Of a DNA stretch of 45,031 bases, positions 1 to 6,124 are shown piece after piece. The stretch lies in NCBI GenBank assembly GCA_050330975.1, contig JBHJHK010000293.1, positions 1 to 45,031 of the forward strand, written 5' to 3'. This DNA is from JBHJHK01 sp050330975. Lineage in GTDB: Bacteria > Pseudomonadota > Gammaproteobacteria > Competibacterales > Competibacteraceae. A program made the translations under genes and the position numbers. Below the pieces are notes generated by a model that saw only the letters and a list, made by a program, of their open reading frames with translations, was not told where the DNA came from and did no database searches. Numbering within the stretch: position 1 is the stretch's first letter; each line of letters begins with the position of its first letter.

Positions 1-69
1 GCGCTTGGCCTTGGGGTAGATGCGCCGGACATAGCCCTGCGCCGGTAACGGCTTCGTCGGGGATATTAA

Positions 70-510
70 TCACAAGTGCAGGCGGGTGAGGGGAGGGTCG
101 TCGGCCTGTAACCGTCCCTGGCGTTTTAGGGCCTGAACCACGGCGTTGGCGAACTTGCGGCAAAAGGGAGCCAGGGCCTTGCCCGCCTCGGTGTCTGGGG
201 TTTCGACCCACACCCCGGACACGGGTTGTTGGGGGTGTACAACCTCCAAGGCCGCCAGCAGCGGGGTGATGCGGTCGGCGGGGGGCAAATCCACTACCAG
301 CCCCGGGGTGAGCAACCACTGGCGGGCAAAGGTCAGTTGGCGGTGGTCTAGGCCCTGGGCGAGGTGGGCGACGGTTTCGGGCTCGGCTTTGAGCAACACA
401 TAGCCGCTGCGGCGGGGGGCGTCGACATCGCCGCCGTGCGCCAAAGCCTGGAGTTCGGCGCTGCACTCGGGCTCAAAACCGGGGCGGCAATAGCTCAGGA
501 TGTGGACCAC
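70..510 (-). pseudogene. rlmM: RlmM N-terminal domain only; 23S rRNA ribose methyltransferase cut short
   Basis: RlmM methylates the 2'-hydroxyl of C2498 in 23S rRNA using S-adenosylmethionine. The visible 146 residues match its N-terminal THUMP-like part: 'YCRPGFEPEC' near the start, then 'FARQW', 'PPADRITPL' and 'PFCRKF', all in family order. The family is about 350-370 residues, and the C-terminal Rossmann methyltransferase domain is absent because a TGA lies at 70-72. The frame stays open from that TGA to base 1 (23 codons), but those residues are not clearly RlmM-like, so either a nonsense change or a longer rearrangement is possible. The GTG at 508-510 was chosen because it sits just before the conserved start of the family; no good ribosome site precedes it. 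It lies 46 bases behind fur on the same strand. Recognition of the N-terminal domain is good; the reason for truncation is unknown. Confidence 0.7.
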
Positions 511-556
511 GGCGCCCGGCCAGCACGGGGAAAGCGAACGAGCCCTGGAGGCGGGG

Positions 557-1039
557 CTAGTCGGCCCCAGGTGGGGGGGGAGCTTCGATTTCGCCGTCGT
601 CATCGCCCCCCTGGCGACAACCCCGTTGGCAGCCGCCGCGCAGATGCAGGGCGCGATCGCGGATCTCAAAACCCATGGTGTCGGCGATCTGTTCGAGGCG
701 CTCGGCGATGTCGGCGTCGTTGAACTCCACCACCTGGCCACAGCGGTTGCACACCAGATGGTCGTGGGGTTCGTGGCGGTTGAGTTCAAACACCGACGAC
801 TCGCCGTGGAACTGGTGGCGCTGGACCAACTGGGCCCCCTCTAGGTCGGCGAGGACCCGGTAGACCGTGGACAGGGTCGAACGCTTTGAGGGCTTGGAGA
901 GCCTTTGGTAAATCTGCTCGGTGGTGAGGTGGGCGTGGGGTTCTTGGGCGAGTAACTCGAGGACGGCCAGGCGCATGGGCGTGACCCGCAAACCGGCGCG
1001 CTTGAGCTGGGCACGCCTTTGTTGGAGCTGTTGATCCAT
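557..1039 (-). CDS. fur: Fur, ferric uptake regulator
   Basis: Iron-responsive repressor, a cytoplasmic dimer that binds Fur boxes when loaded with Fe(II). The 160-residue product has the winged helix ('LRVTPMRLAVLELL', then 'STVYRVLADLE') followed by the dimerisation and metal region: 'HGESSVFEL', 'HDHLVCNRCGQVVEF' with its HxH and CxxC ligands, and a second Cys pair in 'GGCQRGC'. The tail is Pro/Asp-rich and not conserved. The ATG at 1037-1039 follows a strong AGGAG seven bases upstream. Fur is favoured over Zur or PerR by the close match of the core to gammaproteobacterial Fur, but metal choice cannot be proved from sequence. The truncated rlmM follows on the same strand. Confidence 0.9.
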   Translation of the reverse strand: MDQQLQQRRAQLKRAGLRVTPMRLAVLELLAQEPHAHLTTEQIYQRLSKPSKRSTLSTVYRVLADLEGAQLVQRHQFHGESSVFELNRHEPHDHLVCNRCGQVVEFNDADIAERLEQIADTMGFEIRDRALHLRGGCQRGCRQGGDDDGEIEAPPPPGAD

Positions 1040-1115
1040 GGAGCACTCCTCGCCTTGGAATGAGTCTAAAACATGATTCTAGTGAGCCTGACTCTGGGGG
1101 TAAAGCCCCAACTGA

Positions 1116-1139
1116 CCGCCCGGGGTGTGCCCCGGGCGG
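1116..1139 (-). terminator. Perfect 10-bp hairpin behind the HNH gene
   Basis: The arms 1116-1125 and 1130-1139 are exact inverted complements of C/G only, with a four-base loop TGTG. It starts 7 bases past the HNH stop codon. There is no run of T, so it may act as an RNA-stabilising or rho-linked stem rather than a classical intrinsic terminator. Confidence 0.45.
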
Positions 1140-1145
1140 CGGGAA

Positions 1146-1748
1146 TCAACGGGGATTGTTGGTCAACCGCCGATGGAGGGGGCTAGTGCGGGGGAAGTGG
1201 GCCAGGAGAAACTCCATTTGATCGGCGAGGATGCGCCGCCCCTGGAGATAGATATACTCGGCGTGGTTGGGCGTAAAGGGAATGGCCAACAGCTGCATCC
1301 CGGCCTGTTCCGGTGTCCGCCCCCCCTTGTGGTGGTTACAGCGCTTACAGGCGGTGACGACGTTGTTCCAGCCGTCCGCCCCCCCTTGGACCAAGGGCTT
1401 GACGTGGTCGCGAGACAGATCCCGAGGGATAAAGCTGCCACCGCAGTAGAGGCATAGGTTGAAGTCGCGCCGGAACAAGGCGGCGTTGGACAATGGCGGC
1501 ACGTAGTCGTGGCGTGACTTCAGCTGGGCGTAGGTCCCACCCTGAGTGGCGATGATGGAATGGACGGCGATCTTGCTCTGGCGATTGGTCGAGGCGTTGA
1601 TGCCGCCGTGCACCCAGAACATCAGTGCTCCACAGGTGTAGGCTACTTGGTCGAGATAGTAGAGTCTGACGGCCTCTTGGTAACCGATCCACTCCAATGG
1701 CATGCCAGACACATCGGCGCGCAGGATGCGCTGGTCGAGGTCGTACAT
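1146..1748 (-). CDS. HNH endonuclease family protein
   Basis: A 200-residue protein with a canonical Zn-bound HNH (beta-beta-alpha metal) nuclease fold in the C-terminal half. The first zinc pair is CxxC at residues 99 and 102. The catalytic 'RDHVKPLVQGG' has D114-H115, 'GWNNVV' carries the Asn, a second pair CxxC is at 134 and 137, and 'NHHKGGRT' closes the motif. Residues 1-90 have no recognised domain. The ATG at 1746-1748 is preceded by GGAGA at a good distance; the frame is open further upstream but without a start that has a ribosome site. Stand-alone HNH proteins of this type are common and of mostly unknown role (repair, defence or homing). No restriction methylase or phage gene adjoins it. 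Confidence 0.8.
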   Translation of the reverse strand: MYDLDQRILRADVSGMPLEWIGYQEAVRLYYLDQVAYTCGALMFWVHGGINASTNRQSKIAVHSIIATQGGTYAQLKSRHDYVPPLSNAALFRRDFNLCLYCGGSFIPRDLSRDHVKPLVQGGADGWNNVVTACKRCNHHKGGRTPEQAGMQLLAIPFTPNHAEYIYLQGRRILADQMEFLLAHFPRTSPLHRRLTNNPR

Positions 1749-2137
1749 TGCTGGTTCTCCGGGCTGACCCTCCGGGCGCGGGACGGTTCCATAGTAACCT
1801 GGAATTATGAACAAGTGGTGAAACGGCGCGATTTTTGCGCAATCACAAGGCGGTGGCCATCGCGGACCGGGATCGTCGGGGACAAAGGGTCTATGCCTTG
1901 GATGTAGAGCGAAGAAAAATCGATTATGCTCCCTTGTCCTCCCAGAGGGATCTCCATGGGGTAGTGGGGTCACCCAGGTGATGAAAGGCCCCACCTTGCC
2001 CGCTTTGTAGATCGACAGATCGATGGACGGCGCGGCGTCGCGATCGCTTCTCAGCAGAGGACTCAAACCGACGTCTGGCCGCCCGTCCCATGGGGGAAGA
2101 CAGCCCCCAAATTCCTTGCCCGTTCAGGAGAACCACC
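1749..2137. other. Divergent intergenic region between HNH gene and pntA
   Basis: These 389 bases separate two divergent genes and should hold both promoters. I see no conserved protein in any frame. Short inverted motifs occur (around 1828-1840, and 2010-2023 with a repeated ATCGA), but I cannot assign an operator or a convincing -35/-10 pair. Confidence 0.5.
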
Positions 2138-3292
2138 ATGCCCATCCATCTCGCCGTGCCCCGGGAAGTGACGCCCGGTGAGCGGCGCGTGGCCCTCGAC
2201 CCCGCCAGCGCCGCGCGGTTTGCCGCCCTAGGCGTCACCGTGACCGTGGAGCGGGGCGCGGGGCTCGAAGCCCACTTCCAAGACCAAGACTACCAAGCAA
2301 AAGCCAGTGCCCAACTGGTGGACGATGCCAAGGCGTTGTACGAAAACGCCGATCTGGTCCTCAAGGTCCAACCCCCCACCCCCGAGGAGCGCAGTTGGCT
2401 CAAGGCCGGCGCCATTTTGGTGGGGTTGTTGCGTCCCTTTGGCGATCCAGACTTCGTCGTGGCCCTGCAACGGGGAAATATCACCGCCTTTGCGTTGGAA
2501 TTGTTGCCGCGGATTTCCAGGGCCCAATCCATGGATGCCCTGTCCTCCCAAGCCGCGGTGGCAGGGTATCGGGCTGGCCTCATGGCCGCCCACCAAGCCC
2601 CCACCTTTTTTCCCATGCTCACCACCGCCGCCGGCACCATCCGCCCGGCGCGGGTGGTGGTCATCGGCGCCGGGGTGGCGGGTCTCCAGGCCATCGCCAC
2701 TTGTAAGCGCCTCGGCGCCCAGGTGGAGGCCTACGACATCCGCGCCGCCGCCAGAGAACAAGTGGAATCCCTCGGGGCGAAGATGATCGACACCGGGGTG
2801 AGTGCCGAGGCCGAGGGGGGATACGCCCGGGAACTCAGCGACGAGGAAAAAAACCGCCAGGCCGACGCCCTCACCAAGCGCCTCGCCGCCGCCAGTGCCG
2901 TGGTTTGCACCGCCGCCGTGCCGGGCAAACGAGCGCCCCTCATCGTCACCCAAGCCATGGTAGAGGCCATGGCGTCGGGGGCGGTGGTGATCGATCTGGC
3001 CGCCGAGGGCGGCGGCAACTGTGCCTTGACAAAACCCGGCGAGACCGTGGTCCACGGCGGGGTGACGGTGGTTGGGCCCTTGAATGTCCCCAGTCAAACG
3101 CCGGTCCACGCCAGCGAGATGTACGCCAAGAATCTCTACAACTTCACGTCCCCCCTGATCCGCGATGGCGAGATCCAGCTGCCCTGGGACGACGAGGTCG
3201 TCGCCCGTTCGGCCCTGACCCACGGTGGCGAGATTCGCGCCGAAGCCGTCCGCCAGTGGGTCGAACAGACCCAGGCCAAGGCCCATTCCTAA
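2138..3292 (+). CDS. pntA: NAD(P) transhydrogenase subunit alpha 1 (domain I, NAD(H)-binding)
   Basis: Peripheral subunit of the proton-translocating transhydrogenase, which uses the proton gradient to drive hydride transfer from NADH to NADP+. The 384 residues cover the alanine-dehydrogenase-like N-terminal lobe ('PREVTPGERRVALDP'), the family signature 'RISRAQSMDALSSQA' and the NAD-binding Rossmann motif 'GAGVAGLQA'. The chain ends after domain I, so the gene is of the three-subunit type, with the membrane part of alpha encoded by the next gene. The start at 2138 has AGGAG seven bases upstream; an earlier in-frame ATG at 2090 lacks this. It is the first gene of an operon with pntAB and the two parts of pntB. 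Confidence 0.93.
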   Translation: MPIHLAVPREVTPGERRVALDPASAARFAALGVTVTVERGAGLEAHFQDQDYQAKASAQLVDDAKALYENADLVLKVQPPTPEERSWLKAGAILVGLLRPFGDPDFVVALQRGNITAFALELLPRISRAQSMDALSSQAAVAGYRAGLMAAHQAPTFFPMLTTAAGTIRPARVVVIGAGVAGLQAIATCKRLGAQVEAYDIRAAAREQVESLGAKMIDTGVSAEAEGGYARELSDEEKNRQADALTKRLAAASAVVCTAAVPGKRAPLIVTQAMVEAMASGAVVIDLAAEGGGNCALTKPGETVVHGGVTVVGPLNVPSQTPVHASEMYAKNLYNFTSPLIRDGEIQLPWDDEVVARSALTHGGEIRAEAVRQWVEQTQAKAHS

Positions 3293-3320
3293 ATTCTCCC
3301 TCATTCCAGGAGCGCGTGTT

Positions 3321-3620
3321 GTGGTCGAAGGATTTACTGCGTTGTATTTGTTTATGCTCGCCGCCTTTGTGGGCTTTGAAGTCATCAGTCGGGTGCCCGT
3401 CATCCTCCACACCCCCCTGATGTCCGGCTCCAACTTTATCCACGGCATCGTGGTGGTGGGGGCCATTGTGGCCCTTTTGAACGCCGACGACATCCTGGGT
3501 AAGGCCATCGGCTTTATCGCCGTGGTGCTGGGGGCCGGCAACGCCGTGGGGGGCTATGTGGTCACCGAGCGGATGTTGGAGATGTTCAAGAGCAGCCGCG
3601 ATCGGGGGCCTAACCTGTGA
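3321..3620 (+). CDS. pntAB: NAD(P) transhydrogenase subunit alpha 2 (membrane part)
   Basis: Small membrane subunit of 99 residues containing the transmembrane helices that in E. coli form the C-terminus of PntA. Hydrophobic segments are 'ALYLFMLAAFVGFEVI', 'FIHGIVVVGAIVALL' and 'AIGFIAVVLGAGNAVGGYVVT'. The Arg-Val-Pro and 'LHTPLMSGSNFIHGI' stretch between the first two is characteristic of the family, and the chain ends in 'TERMLEMF' plus a basic tail. GTG at 3321 follows AGGAG at 3308-3312. It lies 28 bases behind pntA, and its stop overlaps the GTG of the next reading frame, a sign of translational coupling. Confidence 0.9.
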   Translation: MVEGFTALYLFMLAAFVGFEVISRVPVILHTPLMSGSNFIHGIVVVGAIVALLNADDILGKAIGFIAVVLGAGNAVGGYVVTERMLEMFKSSRDRGPNL

Positions 3621-3772
3621 TCTACGCCATAGAAGTGTGCTATTTCGCCACGACGCTGCTGTTTATCTTTGGCCTCAAGGCCATGTCCCACCCCACCACC
3701 GCCCGCCAGGGCGTCCAGTGGGCCGGTATCGGCATGGCGTTGGCCACAGTGGTGACCTTTGGCTTGCCCTAG
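3617..3772 (+). CDS. PntB N-terminal fragment (first membrane segments), split from main PntB
   Basis: A 51-residue reading frame, with GTG overlapping the pntAB stop as TGTGA. It matches the very start of PntB: a first hydrophobic helix ('TTLLFIFGLKAMS'), the conserved 'SxPxTARxG' type motif, then a second helix ending 'VVTFGLP'. It stops at TAG 3770-3772. The main PntB frame follows in the same phase only six codons later, with its own purine-rich ribosome site. Either PntB is made as two polypeptides here, or the gene carries a nonsense mutation. The break falls in the loop after the second hydrophobic stretch, a place where a split could be tolerated. Confidence 0.75.
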   Translation: MIYAIEVCYFATTLLFIFGLKAMSHPTTARQGVQWAGIGMALATVVTFGLP

Positions 3773-3790
3773 GGTGGGGGAGGGGGGCAT

Positions 3791-5050
3791 ATGACCGACG
3801 CCCTCCACAACTTGTCCGGCGGTACAGGTGAATTCGTCAGCAATGTGTTGTTGGTGCTGGTGGCCATCGCCGTGGGTGGCGGGGTGGCCTATTGGAGTGG
3901 CCGCCGGGTGGCCATGACCGACATGCCCCAGATGGTGGCCATCTACAACGGCATGGGGGGCGGCGCCGCCGGCGCCATCGCCGCCGTGGAATTGTTCGGC
4001 GATGTGGAATTGTCGCCCTTGGTGGTGGCCTTGGCGGTGACAGGCGCCTTGATCGGCACGGTGTCCTTTTCCGGGTCGGTGGTGGCCTGGGCCAAGCTAG
4101 ATGGTCGGTTGAAGAAGACCTTACGCTTTCCCTATCAACAGCCCATCAACCTGGCGGTGTTCGTCCTGTGCGTGGTGTTGGGGGTGATCGTGGTGATGGC
4201 GGCGACGCCGCCCAGTGGGGTGTTGGTGTTGTTTTTCCTCCTGGCCTTGGCCTTTGGCGCCATGGTGGCACTGCCCATCGGCGGCGCCGACATGCCAGTG
4301 ATTATCTCGCTGTTCAACGCCTTCACCGGGCTCGCCGTGGCCTTTGAGGGCTTCGTGCTGGACAACTCGGCCATGATCATCGCCGGTACCGTGGTGGGGG
4401 CGGCGGGGACTCTCCTCACCCAGCTCATGGCCAAGGCCATGAACCGCCCCATCACCAATGTGCTGTTCTCCAGCTGGGGAGCGCTGGGGGGCGGTGGCGA
4501 AGGAACTGTCACCGAGGGGACCATGAAGGCCATGGAGACCCGGGATGCCGCCATGCAAATGGCCTTTGCCGGCAAGGTGCTCATCGTGCCCGGCTACGGT
4601 CTGGCGGTGGCCCAGGCCCAACACCGCTTGTGGGAATTGGTAGAATTGCTGCAAAACCGTGGCGTGGTGGTCAAATTCGCCATCCACCCCGTGGCCGGCA
4701 GGATGCCGGGACACATGAATGTGCTGCTGGCGGAGGCCGGGGTGCCCTACGATATGATCTTCGACCTCGAAGAGATCAACAGCGAATTCGCCACTGCCGA
4801 TGTGGCGTTGGTCATCGGCGCCAACGATGTGGTCAACCCGGCGGCCAAGCGGGACCGCCAGAGTCCTTTATACGGCATGCCAGTGCTCAATGCCGACCAG
4901 GCCCAAAGCGTGTTGGTGGTCAAGCGCGGCCGCGGCACCGGCTTTTCGGGAGTGGAAAATGCCCTGTTTTTCCTCGACAACACCCACATGGTATTCGGCG
5001 ATGGCCAAAAGGTGGTCGCCGATATGGTCCAGAGCGTCAAAGGACTGTAG
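3791..5050 (+). CDS. pntB: NAD(P) transhydrogenase subunit beta, main part
   Basis: Beta subunit: membrane proton channel plus the NADP(H)-binding domain III. The 419 residues begin in a loop ('MTDALHNLSGG'), go through the membrane helices with 'VAMTDMPQMVAIYNGMGGGAA', and end in domain III. There 'IVPGYGLAVAQAQ' is the nucleotide-binding fingerprint, 'VAGRMPGHMNVLLAEAGV' and 'GANDVVNPAAK' are conserved, and 'KRGRGTGFSGVEN' stands where E. coli has KRSMNTGYAGVQN. Counting the 51-residue fragment upstream and the six codons between them, total length equals that of ordinary PntB (about 460-480). ATG 3791 follows a GGGGGAGGGG stretch that can serve as its own ribosome site. Domain III looks intact, so activity depends on whether the N-terminal fragment associates. 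Confidence 0.92.
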   Translation: MTDALHNLSGGTGEFVSNVLLVLVAIAVGGGVAYWSGRRVAMTDMPQMVAIYNGMGGGAAGAIAAVELFGDVELSPLVVALAVTGALIGTVSFSGSVVAWAKLDGRLKKTLRFPYQQPINLAVFVLCVVLGVIVVMAATPPSGVLVLFFLLALAFGAMVALPIGGADMPVIISLFNAFTGLAVAFEGFVLDNSAMIIAGTVVGAAGTLLTQLMAKAMNRPITNVLFSSWGALGGGGEGTVTEGTMKAMETRDAAMQMAFAGKVLIVPGYGLAVAQAQHRLWELVELLQNRGVVVKFAIHPVAGRMPGHMNVLLAEAGVPYDMIFDLEEINSEFATADVALVIGANDVVNPAAKRDRQSPLYGMPVLNADQAQSVLVVKRGRGTGFSGVENALFFLDNTHMVFGDGQKVVADMVQSVKGL

Positions 5051-5051
5051 G

Positions 5052-5309
5052 GGGCTTTGGCGGGGGGTCAACGGGGTTTTCCTGCGGGCGGCCATCGCCG
5101 CCCTCTTGGTCTAGCGCTACCTGTTTAGCCCTCTGCAGGGCAACCGCTGCCGCTTTGAGCCCAGCTGCTCCGCCTACGCCCTAGAGGCCCTGCGTCGCTT
5201 TGGGGTTTGGCGGGGGGGGGCTCTGACCCTGTGGCGGCTGTTGCGCTGCCACCCGTTTTGTCCCGGGGGGTACGATCCGGTACCCGAAAAACCCCCAAAG
5301 GGGCCCTAG
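5052..5309 (+). pseudogene. yidD: YidD-type membrane insertion efficiency factor with internal TAG
   Basis: After a TAG at 5112-5114 the frame reads 'RYLFSPLQGNRCRFEPSC', then 'SAYALEALRRFG', 'WRLLRCHPF' and 'GGYDPVP', which is YidD almost from end to end including its conserved Cys residues. Before the TAG, in the same frame, is a hydrophobic N-terminus ('FLRAAIAALLV') where YidD normally has its amphipathic helix. The TAG stands where a residue, often Tyr or Arg, is expected. No usable start codon with ribosome site exists after the TAG, so the gene looks inactivated unless the stop is read through or is a sequence error. YidD usually lies between rnpA and yidC; here it stands alone behind pntB. 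Its final TAG overlaps the dapD stop on the other strand. Confidence 0.7.
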
Positions 5310-6124
5310 TCCCGCAGCAGTTCGTTGAGCCCCACCTTGGCGCGGGTTTTTTCGTCCACCTGCTTGATGATCACCGCGCAGTACAAACTGTGGCTGCCAT
5401 CGGCGGCCGGTAGGCTGCCCGGAACCACCACCGCCCCGGGGGGAATGCGGCCATAGCTGATCTGTTGGGTTTGGCGGTTGTAGATCTTGGTGCTCTGGCC
5501 GATGAAGACCCCCATGGAGATCACTGCCCCCCGCTCGACGATCACCCCCTCGACGATTTCCGAGCGGGCGCCGATGAAGCAATCGTCTTCGATGATGGTG
5601 GGGCTCGCCTGGAGGGGTTCTAGGACGCCGCCGATGCCCACCCCCCCCGACAGGTGGACGTTTTTGCCGATCTGGGCACAAGAACCCACGGTGGCCCAGG
5701 TGTCCACCATGGTGCCGCTGTCCACAAAGGCGCCGATGTTGACAAAGCTCGGCATCAACACCACGTTGGGGGCGATATAACTGCCCCGGCGGGCGGTGGC
5801 CGGTGGCACCACCCGCACCCCCGCCTTGGCGTAAGCCTCGGCGTCGCCACCGCTGAATTTCACCGGTACCTTGTCGTAGCCGTCGCCCCGGGGGCTTCGA
5901 AAAACGGCGTTGTGGCGCAGGCGAAACGACAACAGCACGGCCTTTTTCAGCCAGGCGTTGACCTGCCAACCGCCATCCACGGGCGCGGCCACCCGCTCTC
6001 GACCCGACTCCAACCCATCGAGGGCCTCTTCCACGGCCTGAACGACCTCCACAGGCGCCTGGGTGGGGGAGAACTCGGCGCGGCGTTCAAAGGCGTCTTC
6101 ATTCAGTTGGGAGTGGGAGGACAT
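5306..6124 (-). CDS. dapD: DapD, tetrahydrodipicolinate N-succinyltransferase
   Basis: Transfers succinyl from succinyl-CoA to tetrahydrodipicolinate in the succinylase branch of lysine and meso-diaminopimelate synthesis; a cytoplasmic trimer. The product is 272 residues (E. coli 274). It has an N-terminal helical domain, 'WLKKAVLLSFRL', the conserved 'SYIAPNVVLMPSFVNIGAFVDSGTMVDTW' block (key residues R, P, N, D), left-handed beta-helix hexapeptide repeats ('IEDDCFIGARSEIVEGVIV'), and the C-terminal 'SLYCAVIIKQVDEKTRAK'. The ATG at 6122-6124 lies inside the 3' end of the GGDEF-EAL gene upstream (26-base overlap), suggesting coupled translation. Its TAG is in the palindrome CTAG at 5306-5309, shared with the yidD remnant. 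Confidence 0.93.
   Translation of the reverse strand: MSSHSQLNEDAFERRAEFSPTQAPVEVVQAVEEALDGLESGRERVAAPVDGGWQVNAWLKKAVLLSFRLRHNAVFRSPRGDGYDKVPVKFSGGDAEAYAKAGVRVVPPATARRGSYIAPNVVLMPSFVNIGAFVDSGTMVDTWATVGSCAQIGKNVHLSGGVGIGGVLEPLQASPTIIEDDCFIGARSEIVEGVIVERGAVISMGVFIGQSTKIYNRQTQQISYGRIPPGAVVVPGSLPAADGSHSLYCAVIIKQVDEKTRAKVGLNELLRD

Noticed and set aside
1055..1085. Fur autoregulatory box before fur
   Set aside because: An AT-rich stretch with AAT...ATT symmetry is present, but the agreement with the 19-base consensus is too low to report as a site.
1749..2066. N-terminal extension of the HNH protein by 106 residues
   Set aside because: The extra part is Pro/Arg-rich, unlike a domain, and the ATG at 1748 has a good ribosome site.
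2228..3541. 437-codon open frame on the minus strand opposite pntA
   Set aside because: Gly/His-rich composition with no domain, lying wholly over a recognised gene: an artefact of high GC.
3617..5309. General recoding of TAG as an amino acid
   Set aside because: Two conserved genes contain in-frame TAG, but many others here (pntB, dapD, fur, rlmD, rseC, the FIST gene) end at TAG exactly at their family C-terminus, so TAG is a normal stop. Local readthrough remains possible.
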